A stretch of DNA of 64,000 nt from NCBI GenBank assembly GCA_947034895.1, contig OX344761.1:87309447-87373446 (forward strand), in the 5' to 3' direction. The notes beneath the pieces are model-generated. The model was not told the origin of the DNA and searched no databases. It saw only the letters and a program-made list of their open reading frames with translations. Positions within the stretch are counted from its first letter, which is position 1; each line of letters opens with the position of its first letter. The DNA comes from Rhytidiadelphus loreus (Eukaryota > Streptophyta > Bryopsida > Hypnales > Hylocomiaceae). Of this stretch, positions 1 to 9,599 are shown piece by piece. The translations under genes were made by a program, and so were the position numbers.

Positions 1-141
1 TATCAGCATTCTTGCTTTTTGTTGGATGCTGCAGGAGGCAATGTGATTTCTCATAAGCGTTTCCTTCTGACTACTCGCAATGCTCCAATTGGGTTTCCAC
101 CTCCACCAGAAATGACAAGTCCTTCACCCCCTGGATTCTAA
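1..141 (+). CDS. possible terminal exon of a gene running in from the left edge
   Basis: The frame starting at base 1 stays open for 46 codons and ends at TAA 139-141. It is rich in proline near its end (PIGFPPPPEM, then SPSPPGF before the stop), which looks like a natural C-terminus. A pyrimidine-rich tract ending in GCAG at about 34 resembles a 3' splice site, so the exon may really begin near base 35. I do not recognise the protein. The open frame is short and could be chance; the composition of the following 600 bases (less AT-rich, few repeats) fits a 3' untranslated region. Confidence 0.33.
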   Translation, partial: YQHSCFLLDAAGGNVISHKRFLLTTRNAPIGFPPPPEMTSPSPPGF

Positions 142-778
142 AAACATACTCCTCCATGGACACTCTTCATTTCCAGGCATCACAGGAAGAGTTTGTTCAC
201 TCTACGTCTCACGATTGTCTCTGAGGAGACAAGAGGACAAGAGCAGCACTAGTGTTACACTAGTGCTAGAAGGGAGACTCTATAGCTTAGTGGATCTCCA
301 AATAACCAAATGCCAGCATCTGGAGCAAAAAAGTTTTGGTTAATTTCCCTTTCAGCAAGTTTTGATGATCATGTACTTCAAAACAATAGAAACAAATCAA
401 CTTTGTATTAATAGTGACATGATTCTGTTATGGACTACATTTCTCCTCTTCGTGGGATCCATCTCTTCATTCATTGTTGCCGTAATTGATTTTCTAAGCA
501 GAGGTTTCACTTTTCGGTTTGCCAAGTAAGAGAGGGTCATATGGCTTTACCTCTTGGCTATCTAATCTTGAGATGAGTTTTGAGGCTGGGTTACTGTATG
601 AACTTTTATTGTATTCCTCTTCCTCTTCTTCAACTGGTTGCAGAATCTGGTTGCACAATGTTTTGATGGCTTTTTATTGTCACTAATACTTCTCACTAAG
701 CAGGGAAGGTATGAGTCGTTACAGCATCAAAACACAGAAGCATTAGTGGTTTGGTATTCATTGATTTGTATACAATAC
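142..778. other. probable 3' UTR and intergenic sequence
   Basis: No open frame of note and no dispersed repeat seen. It contains a perfect 23-base hairpin at 245-267, with 10-base arms AGCACTAGTG/CACTAGTGCT around TTA. Confidence 0.3.
245..267. repeat. perfect short palindrome
   Basis: AGCACTAGTG, loop TTA, CACTAGTGCT. The arms contain CACTAGTG, the same bases as a back-to-back pair of CACTA-element ends, so this may be a relic or footprint; that is inference. Confidence 0.7.
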
Positions 779-1193
779 GGGTAGTCACACCTTCTTCACG
801 GGGCTCTAGGAGAATGGAGAACGGAAACGTGGTGGCCTAGGGTTGGCTTAATGTTGGTGGAATATTCTTATGTGGATATATCTTCCACACTCCTAATCTT
901 CAGTGCCTCCGGAGGTGAAGATTGGGAGTGCGGAAGATATGTCCACATAAGAATATTCCTTTGAGCTAGACCACTTTCGTTGTTGCCGATTTACCTCCAA
1001 CCTTACGTCTAATCTTGCATCTAGGTAAATGGATTCTCCATTTATTTCATAATCCATGGTTGACACATCTTTTAGGGGGGTCACACCTTCTTCACCCACT
1101 ATGGCTTCTCACTGGCTCCTCCAAACCCTCACCAACTTCTCATTCTCCATTCTCCATTCTCCAAGTACTTGGTGAAGAAGGTGTGACTACCCC
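779..1193. mobile_element. MITE with GGGTAGTCACACC inverted ends, copy 1
   Basis: The left end GGGTAGTCACACCTTCTTCA is matched inversely at 1173-1193. The similarity continues inward: GGAGAATGGAGAA at about 810-822 against the complement of 1143-1162. It encodes nothing convincing. A nearly perfect 97-base hairpin (861-957) sits inside, and a third copy of the end motif lies at about 1078-1098, so one small element may be nested in another. No clear target duplication. Relatives lie at 54194-54304 and 54585-54976. Confidence 0.75.
861..957. repeat. long near-perfect hairpin inside the MITE
   Basis: The arm AATATTCTTATGTGGATATA is repeated in inverse at 938-957. The two ~47-base arms meet at TCCGGA around 908-913 with only a few mismatches. 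Such a structure could give a hairpin transcript; that is inference. Confidence 0.85.
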
Positions 1194-2312
1194 TAATTGA
1201 AGGTCCATGACAACTATTCTTCAAATTCATGGACATGTCAAAAGTGTTACAAAAGTTCACAATTCTAATAATTTGTCAAGTATCCGTATAAGAGGGTGCA
1301 AAAATAATTTGAATTTTTGTGAATCTAACTAAACCACCTTTTTCACCAAACTAATTGCAATTTGTCAAATCATCAATGGTCAATAATCCCTACCAATCAA
1401 TCATAAAAAAAATGTAAGAATATGATTGGTTTTAGTAAAATGTGTTGTCACGAGTTTAGAAATGGATCTTTGACTCTCAAGCTCCTGGAGCCACTTGTCA
1501 TGCTTCAATTTAAAGCAATTGTTCATTGCACTTCATGGTCGAGAGAGTGGAACATCAAATTTCATTGCACTATAATCAACAACATTATGAGAAGTAAGTG
1601 TGCATAGAAGAGAATTATTGTTGTTGCTTTGGAGAACTCCGACAACTCTTTATGTTGTCACAAGGTCAATTGACAGACTCTTGAAAACCATGGCGCATAG
1701 AATGTTGAGTACTAAAGAGAACAATTGTATTATGGGAATGCACGAACACTGGAGTAGTCTTGAATGTTCCATGCTCAACCATTTCCACTGTTTTGACAAA
1801 TTGAAAGGTTTGTGGAAGTGTGTAGTCCTTGAAAAATCAATGTAGTAGGCATTGAAAATTTTCTAACTGTGATGCTAGGATGTTGTCACCATTTGCTACA
1901 AACAATAGAAGACAACCACTACCAAAAATATTAAACCACTTGAATGTACATCATAATACAACATCAATGTACCTACTTGAGTCTTGAGATGAGCTTCAAA
2001 AATTGCATTGCAGCCCCCCAAAAGTCCTATTTTTATCACAAGCATAAAATAGATAGGTTTACATTTGCCCAAACTCATGAAAGTTGAAATTTTGAGGATT
2101 GGTGCAACGTAATTTGGTCAGACAAGTTGTCATTTGAAATTGGTAAGAATTCAAGGCAAATTAGAGTGTGGCAAAATCATATGAAATATATGTGTGGGAT
2201 TGTGTAGCACCATCTTTCAAGTCTCGTTGTACTTCAGATGATTTGAAGTGCATTTAGTGGCTTGGATAAATGCCCTCTTGTTATCATACCTCAAAATAGA
2301 AAGTCAACAAGC
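1194..2312. other. no recognisable feature
   Basis: AT-rich non-coding sequence. Short open frames (for example around 1422-1845) have no recognisable motif. Confidence 0.5.
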
Positions 2313-2621
2313 CACTAGAAGAAAACCAAAAGAAACTGTGTTTTACTTCATAGAAACTACGTTGTACTCAACATAAAAGTATCATCTATATTTTGTTGAG
2401 TTCTCCCTTTGTAATGCAAAATTTTGCGTTCCAAGGGTTCAACACAGAATTTGACAAATAAAATGCAGATTTTTGACAAGTAAAATGTAGAATTTTGTAT
2501 TAGAATGCAAAATTCTGTGTTACAAAGGGAGACCTCAACAAAATCCAGATGATACTTTTGTGTTGAGTACAACGCAGTTTCTGTGAAGTAAAACACAGTT
2601 TCTTCTGGTTTTCTTCTAGTG
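2313..2621. mobile_element. CACTA-type foldback MITE (309 bp)
   Basis: It begins CACTAGAAGAAAACC and ends GGTTTTCTTCTAGTG, the diagnostic CACTA...TAGTG termini. The flanks carry the 3-bp duplication AGC (2310-2312 and 2622-2624) expected of the CACTA (En/Spm) superfamily. The inverted repeat extends over most of each half, meeting near 2465, so the element is essentially one long imperfect hairpin. Non-coding; non-autonomous. Confidence 0.88.
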
Positions 2622-3865
2622 AGCGATTTTGTGGCTCTTGTTTATGAAGGAATGTTAAGTGGGTTTTATTTCTTGCATGATTACTCTGGGCAATTGACAC
2701 TTATGGAAGATGGTGCTTGAATCCACTGCAACTTATTTTCATTGCAATAGAGACAAGTTCATGGTGTGACAAAACTATTTGACCCACAAACTCTCGAGAC
2801 TTACATCCCCATAGAGAATGTATGGAAGATTGTCAAAGATTTGTTGCAGCATTGTCGTAGACCAAGAAATAAGGATGAAATGGTGCAAACTATTCCATCG
2901 GTGAGGAATACAATATCTCTAGAGCAACTCCATACCTTCATGAGAAGTATGCTTGACATAATACAACCCCTTATTTCAACAAAAGGTGACAACACTGGAT
3001 ATATAGTAGACATTGTGTTATATCGTTGTTTTTTAAATTATTATATGATACTACAATTTTGTAATGTAAACTTGTTATATTGTAAACTGAACTCTCATCT
3101 TTCCAACACACTTTATATAGCTTGTGAAATTGACGAATTTTTTTAGTTTTTCAAAGCTCCTAATTTTTGTTCTGATTCACGGCCTTCCAAGAAAAAATTC
3201 AAATTATTTTTGGACCCTACTTTACAGTACAAGTAGTAAGACTTTTGATGCTGGAAAGCGGCGCTGGTATGGTAGAGTCATCTGAAGTCTCAACGAAATC
3301 CTTTGTGAGCTTGTGAGAGCTTCTCTGATGGAAAGGGGTCCTCTCTCACTGTTCCAAGGGAATTTTATGTTGTGAAATCTGCATCATTTGCAACTCTTTA
3401 ATGCTCAATTTATTTTCTTCTGAATTTTAGCTTGCATCCTTTGTACGAATACTGTATTGGCGCCTATTTTATCGAATTTGTCGGTAGTCAAGATTACTTT
3501 GGGAGAATCCAGCATCACTTTGGATGACACATCACTCCAATTGAAAGCACTTTGTTTGTCATTCAAAAGTCTATGAACTTTCAAAAATAACTTCAAATAC
3601 TAACCACTAAAGAGCCATTGATGAGGTCCAATTGGGCCATCTCAATTCTCTATTCATTGCATTTAAGTATATTCATTGCATTTGAGTAGGTTGTATGGGG
3701 ACTTTCTTTTGCTCAATTGTACTTTAAAGTTATATCGACCAATGCATGTGATCAGTTCACCACTGATCCTCATGATACCAAATTTGATCTTGTTTGTATT
3801 ATAATTTTCACTACATGATCAATCCAAAGTTGATCATATCAAGTAGGATTTAAAAGCATTACATG
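2622..3865. other. no recognisable gene; weak open frame
   Basis: A plus-strand frame at 2766-3146 is open for 126 codons but becomes AT-rich and low in complexity towards its end, with no motif I recognise. The rest shows nothing. Confidence 0.4.
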
Positions 3866-4151
3866 CATTAGATGGGTTTTCATGCCTCTAGTCAGGCCTT
3901 CGAGAGAGTGTTTGAGGGTTGTTCCCCTTCATTGTTCCCCCCGCAGTGAAAAATGACCAGTTGTAAAAAAAAAATTCAATTTTTTTTCAATTCTTCAAAT
4001 GCAAAAAGAAGTTGAAAAAGAAATTCAAAAATGCGCTTACAACTTCTCGGCCACGTAGGACTGTTGAGGTGTTAGGCCAATAGTCACATTCCTTGGGTTC
4101 TCACAGCAATAGAACCTACGGTCTTCTGGAGGCCCCAAAACCCATCTAATG
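3866..4151. mobile_element. CATTA-ended MITE, copy 1 (286 bp)
   Basis: It starts CATTAGATGGGTTTT and ends with the inverse, AAAACCCATCTAATG. Just inside are GGCCTC-like motifs near both ends. Copies 33880-34155 and 48215-48496 share the CATTA end, the size (276-286 bp) and the inner GGCCTC or GGTCTCCAGA motif. No clear target duplication. Non-coding. Confidence 0.7.
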
Positions 4152-4447
4152 ACACTTAAAGCCTATTTGGTTTCAAATTGGGCCTTGCTTTGGGGCAAGC
4201 TTCATCTTTCAACCTCCTTGAGTTGTAAGTCATGTAGGTCATGGTTGCTATTATGTGAGCCTAGAATCATGTATAAAGACTTATACACTTACATTACATG
4301 TGTCTATATTATGAGAAATCTTCTGTGATTATAGGGTAATTATATTATAAATATTTATATTATAAACACCTTCAATAGTTGTAGAGTATCTACTTATACA
4401 TAAGGTAAAGGCACTCAAAAGTGCCCATGTACCTATTCTTATATCTT
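4152..4447. repeat. dispersed repeat, inverted relative to 33480-33879
   Basis: The stretch with CATGGTTGCTATTATGTGAG at about 4238 aligns with the reverse complement of about 33480-33700, including the ATTATAAATATTTATATTAT-like part. Together with the neighbouring CATTA element it suggests two copies of a larger repeat, one in each orientation. Confidence 0.65.
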
Positions 4448-4457
4448 AGATTACCTC

Positions 4458-5398
4458 TTAACCCCTAAAGGACCATTGTCCCCTCGGGGGACAAAATGAA
4501 TTTCGGGCAGGTTCCTATGATCTCTATCTTTAGTGAAACTTTTTGAAACTTTCTCATAAGATAGGAAATCTTATTAGCTTTGTGGGAATATAAATTTTAT
4601 TTCAATTGGTGCCCGGGAGCAAAAGTTATGGCATCTTAATTATAATTTTCACATCACCGGGCAGAAAAAGAAATCTACAAAAATTTGAAATTAATTTTTT
4701 AATTTTTTTTCTTCTTAAAGATAATATTTTTTTCTACATGTGAAGCTTTGATTCATTCCATTTGGATAAGTAATGTGAAAGTTATGAACAATCTTGTTTT
4801 TCGGGCAATTTGAGCATCTTCTTGAAAAAATAACTTATAGGCTTCGATTTTGAATGCAATTTTCACAATTTTTCCAAAAAAATTGTGAGACAAGGTTAAG
4901 TTTTCTAGCTAGAACAATCTCACCGTTGAGATTATTGTATTTCAATCCCATCTTAGAGTTATTAACGATTTAGTTTTTCTTTCAATCTTGGACCTACATC
5001 TACTTAACAATTTCTTAAAGAATGAAAATCAAGCATTATTTTTTTGGATTTTTTTTTCCTGGACTTTCAACTCAATTTGTCAACACAGAAATTTTTTAAT
5101 TCAAGGTCCGTGGTGCAAAAAAAATTCACAAATGGCAATCAAAGTCATCTGAAATTGCAGGCTAGTGTTCAAAAAAACTTTCATTTTTCAACTTTGAATG
5201 CTAATATCTTCCAATCTGTACGGTCAAACTCCATGAAAATTTTACCACATAATCCTTGACTAGTAAAGTACAAGATCATACGGTTAGATTCTAGAAGAAA
5301 AAAAAATGTTTTTTTTTGTTTTCTTGGATGAATGCAGAGGATATGGCAGTTTTGAGTAGTTTTTGACAGAAGAATGGCCCTGGTCCTTTAGGGGTTAA
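4458..5398 (+). mobile_element. TTAA-flanked piggyBac-like element, subfamily A (941 bp)
   Basis: TTAA at 4458-4461 is followed by CCCCTAAAGGACCATTG; the right end is TGGTCCTTTAGGGG then TTAA at 5395-5398. The 14-base ends CCCCTAAAGGACCA are perfect inverted repeats. The interior has no long open frame. The internal block around 4830-5090 aligns with 17717-18470 and 61868-63904. TTAA duplication plus CCC-starting ends is known for piggyBac; the assignment rests on ends only. Confidence 0.85.
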
Positions 5399-5714
5399 TA
5401 TGTCCTTCAAATGCTTACCTTTGATTCGTTGACGCATTTGAAGGACACATATTAAAATCTCATTTGCTAACTACTAATTTTTGCAGATTTGGGCTTAGGA
5501 TCCACCCATGTGACAATTCCAGTGGTCTAGGGAGCCGACACTTTGAAAATTCATAGAAATTACATACCACATCTGAAAAATCTATTTTGTTTTTGAATAT
5601 TCATGATTTTCACTTGCTAATACTACAAAAATATACTCCAGGCTCGGTGTCTCCAACTATGCTGAATTGCTTATATTAATGATTTTGGGTGCTTTCACCT
5701 CATACTCCAGGCTC
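5399..5714. other. no gene; short direct repeat
   Basis: Nothing coding. ATACTCCAGGCTCG occurs twice, at about 5635 and 5701, 66 bases apart. Confidence 0.4.
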
Positions 5715-5966
5715 GCATGTTCACATTTCCATGCTCATGTGCAAGCATCGTTGAGCTCCAAGTGGTGACTTCCAGGTGGTTCGTTGCTCCCGGACCCCAG
5801 CGCCTCCCTTTGCCTCTCTTTCCTCCTTCCTGTTACAGTCATCTGTGCTCCCTGTTTTGGCTTTGTGTGTTCTCCTGCCAAGCCACCTGTGGCTACCAGG
5901 CTAGAAATTTCCCCCCAGCAATGAAATTTCATTTCATTTGTGTCAAAAATTAAAAATTAAAAATGG
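5715..5966 (+). mobile_element. probable truncated 3' end of a non-LTR retroelement
   Basis: A locally GC-richer segment with the stem-loop GCCACCTGTGGC at about 5879 ends in ATTTCATTTCATTTGTGTC followed by an (A)n(TTAAAAA) tail. The minus-strand insertion at 6162-6256 ends in the same TTTGYTTGTGTCAAAA-plus-TAAAAA tail, so the two share a 3' end. No open frame for reverse transcriptase remains. Could be LINE or SINE. Confidence 0.4.
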
Positions 5967-6145
5967 GCCTTGCTTTGACAACTACAACACTGGTGGTCAA
6001 AATGTCATTCAGGAAATTGTCTGTGGCTTTAAATCATTGACACACGGACCACGTTACAGTCAGGGTCTTCAAAACTTGCAGACAGACACTTCAATTGAAT
6101 GTTGACATTCATGTCACCCAAAGACTAGTTTTCACAAGGGCTTTT

Positions 6146-6272
6146 ATTCAAGTCTGTTTTATTTTTATTTTTTATTTTGACACAAGCAAAGGAACCCTTT
6201 ACTGCAAGAGATAAAAATAACAAGACCCCAACCACAAGCAACCTGGGGTAGAGAACATTCAAGTCTGTTTTA
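6146..6272 (-). mobile_element. short retroposed insertion with a perfect 16-bp target duplication
   Basis: ATTCAAGTCTGTTTTA is found at 6146-6161 and again at 6257-6272. The 95 bases between, read on the minus strand, end in GCTTGTGTCAAAATAAAAAA and an A-rich tail directly at the first duplication. A long duplication next to an A-rich tail is the mark of LINE-driven retroposition. The insert is a 5'-truncated fragment. Confidence 0.78.
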
Positions 6273-6590
6273 GACTATTTACATATCAAATGTAGAGACA
6301 CCCACAAAAAGTCCATTCCTCAGTCACTGAGATCTTTCTCAGAGTCAATTTCTCCACCAAATTTGAAACTAACTACAGTACATATTTTGAAAGATGAGGA
6401 GGGGGGATGTATTAAAATTGGAGGTGTCAGCAATTGTCCTACCGTCCTTTTAACCCTTGCCAAGCACAACTTTACATCTTTAGTTCCCAAGGAACGAGTC
6501 ATGCTCATCAACATTCAACAACATTGTTTGGACTTTAGATTGCTTTTAAGAACCTAAAAATGCCTCAAATCAAGCAAGTGTTTTGTAGAT
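6273..6590. other. no recognisable feature
   Basis: Two overlapping short open frames on opposite strands; no motif seen. Confidence 0.4.
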
Positions 6591-7898
6591 TTAACCCCTA
6601 AAGATCCAAACACTGTTTTTTGGCAATATAACAATTTTGGGCAGCTCACTAGAGATGGATTTTTTCTTTTTTTTTCTTTGAAAATTTCACACAACATGTG
6701 CCTGAGGAGTAGCTTTAAGGCGCAACAATTTTCATAACTTTTGACTACATGGTTAAAAAAGTTATTGCATAATATGTAATTTTTAGCAGCTAGTGGATAA
6801 CCTAGGCAATCCAAAAAATTCTTCAAAAATCACTTTTTTAAGAAATAAAAAATTGAAATTGGTTCTCTTGCTCTCCGCGTACTAGTCCCATTGGAGAAGT
6901 ATTGAGATTTTTTTATTTTTTATTTTTCAATACTGATTGAATAATTATGAGTAGTATATGCACCAGTTCATTAAATCTACCTAGTGGTTCATAGAAATTA
7001 TATATGTGGTATTTTCAAACCAGAGATGGTAGCATAACATAATGACTATGAGTTAATATGTGAGCATGGAAATGCACAATGTACTATTAAAACGCCATGA
7101 AAATTATGAAAGTCACCAATCACTATGTGGTAATTACTCCAAAGGAATTAACTCCCTAATTATTTAGTAGCCAGGTCACAATAACAAGACAATCTGTTGG
7201 TAGTATTAGTGGCGGCACTAAATAAAGGAACAAAAGAACTAAAGCAGCTAGTAAGACCAAGGTACTCATCTGTCCAAAAATAATATGCAATGACGGCATA
7301 GTAATTTATTTCTATTGAGTTAAGGTGTGAAATTTGCATGATGTATTGGGCTGTGCACACCTTCAAAAACTAGCCTCTCTTTTCTTGTTCGAAGTGTGGT
7401 GTCTAATTTTGGGGTGGTTGTGACTTACGGAACATCTCTGTAGTTTGGCGTGGCTACGATGCAAGGATGCAGCTCCTACACCAATGGCTAACAAGGGTTC
7501 TAGACCACTTAGTGCTCACGAGAAGTTGTTGAGAGAGGATAGTGTCACATGCTAAACAGTAAAGAAAACAAGTTTGATTTTCTCTTGCCTGAGTTGTGAC
7601 AAGGATAACAACTAGAGTATTGTTGTAGACACCTCGCACACAACCAAAAATTGACTAATTTTTTGTTTTGTAGCCATGGGTGCATGTGAAGCAACTCCCT
7701 CAACTTTGGCTTTGGAAGGTGCAAATCGGTTTTCTCATGCTCTTCCTGGCTAGATTAGCATGGATTCAAGTTTTCCTTCCGTTTGCTATTTGTTTCTCAA
7801 AATTTGTTTCCTTTATCACGTGTATGGTTATCTAGTTGAGTGACCAGCTGTGAGCACAAATATATTCAAGATGAGCTCTACAAAACGATCAGTACACC

Positions 7899-8441
7899 AA
7901 GGTAGGTGGCTCAAAAAGCGACACTTTAAGGGCTGTTGGGACTTTTTGATAGGTTTTATAGGCAAAAAAAATATTTTCCCTTATTTTTCACTTGAAGAAG
8001 AATTGATGCAGAATCTAACTCAAGTGGTTTCATATTTTTTGGAGCATTTATAAATTACTTATGAATTTCCAAAGAATTCTACAGTAGGCACCTATTCTTG
8101 ATCATAGGCCTTGCAAAACCCACTCATGCATAGTCTGAAAAAAGATATGTCTTGACCGAAAACAAGCACTGTTGCATTCAAAAAGTATTACACAAGGTTC
8201 CTAAATGCGACTTTTGCTAAACTTAAACAAACTCTACATTCTTTTAACATTTGTAAGAGGGCAATTGGGCAATCAATTCTCATTTAAAAAAAGTAAGTGG
8301 ACACACCTCGGCTTTGAAATGGACCCTCCCTATCTCTTATTCTAACCATTGGCAAATATATGACAAATCTCAATTATGCTCTTACATTGTTGGTAGTCCA
8401 TTTAGAACCATTGAGTATCCATTTCAGAGCTTCCTACGGTA
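7899..8441. mobile_element. D-family MITE, copy 1
   Basis: Left end AAGGTAGGTGGCTCAAAAAG; the right end, inverted, reads TACCGTAGGAAGCTC. The interior ATTACTTATGAATTTCCAAA and TAGGCACCTATT are shared with 57048-57463 and 58784-59194. Lies inside the 5.8-kb composite. Non-coding. Confidence 0.55.
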
Positions 8442-8589
8442 GTATCATGACTCTGCAGACGTAGTTGGTAATATCAGTAATGGCATACTTAGCCTTGCAT
8501 GATCATTGTTCGTGAGCTCTACTATCTCCTGTGTTTTGCGTGTTAGGTTTTGCCTTCCAAGTTTTCAATACATGGTCCCCCCCTCTCCC

Positions 8590-8718
8590 CCCAAATCAAG
8601 AGCCATTGGATGGGGGGTGAAAAATTCCACCCCTCTTCAACAAAAAATCAGGAGCCGTTGGATTGGGAGAAAAAAATTCCACCCCCCGTCAACAAAAAAT
8701 CAGGAGTTGTTGGATCTA
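8590..8718 (+). repeat. tandem repeat, ~55 bp unit, about 2.4 copies
   Basis: AAATCAAGAGCCATTGGAT, AAATCAGGAGCCGTTGGAT and AAATCAGGAGTTGTTGGAT begin successive units, with AAAAATTCCACCCC in the unit body. Short open frames here are by-products of the repeat. Confidence 0.8.
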
Positions 8719-8855
8719 GACACGGATACGAGCACATGTACGAATACATATATGTATATGGATGTCAGAATATGTATACGATAGAATACGTATACAACAT
8801 AATATAGATTAATCCCATAATGTTTGCATCTCTCCACCCCCTGAAAATTACAAGA

Positions 8856-8882
8856 GGGGAGGGGGAGGGGGAGGGCTGGGGG
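8856..8882 (+). other. G-run cluster with quadruplex potential
   Basis: Five G runs of 3-5 bases are separated by one or two bases (GGGGAGGGGGAGGGGGAGGG, then CTGGGGG), fitting the G3+N1-7 rule for a G-quadruplex. No gene is adjacent. Confidence 0.6.
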
Positions 8883-9034
8883 ACGTGGTTGAAAAAAATA
8901 ATTAATTCTAAGAACTTTAATTTTTAATTCAACACCCCTCTTCCAAAAAATTAAAATTTTAAATTTTTTTTGGGAAGGGGGTAGGGTTTGGGCGTGAATT
9001 AAAAACTAAATTTTTTTAAATTAAGTTTTGTTGT

Positions 9035-9061
9035 CATGGTGCATAGTCACTATGCACCATG
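9035..9061. repeat. perfect 27-base palindrome
   Basis: Arms CATGGTGCATAG and CTATGCACCATG around TCA. Flanked by AT-rich sequence inside the composite element. Confidence 0.85.
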
Positions 9062-9599
9062 AAGTGGCAATAATTGTCATATTTTGATGTTCCGGTCTAC
9101 TTCTAAAACAAGTATGTCTTTAGGTTGGTTACTTCATTGTTTCAAGAAGTTGATTTTTGGTCACCAATGCTAAGTTGATCTGCTCGATCATAAGGAGTCC
9201 GGACCACAGATATGTTGAGGTGCACAGAAAAAAGCTAGATACTCCCACCCGCCCACCCTTCTTATGTATGTTGAGCTATAATGATATATATGATGATTGC
9301 ATAACTAGTTGGCTAAACACACAGAATGCATCAATTATACTTAAAAGTTTGTGGATGTTACATAAAGGTTATGCACTATTAGAAAATGCCTAGTTATGGG
9401 GTGTATTGTAAAAATCTTCTCTCTCTCCATGATTAGCTTTAATCATTTCATTTGATTAATGAGATAAAAGTTATGAAGAGTTTTAGTTTGGGTTGCCCAT
9501 ACTGCCCACCAACTACTAAAACTTACATATCATGTTGTAGTGATAGTCAATTTTTCAAATTTTGTCAATTTGATTTTTTCAGTGTAAAAAGGGCTATCA

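Noticed and set aside
2766..3146. 126-codon plus-strand frame as a gene
   Set aside because: No recognisable domain, AT-rich low-complexity tail, no start context or neighbouring exons visible.
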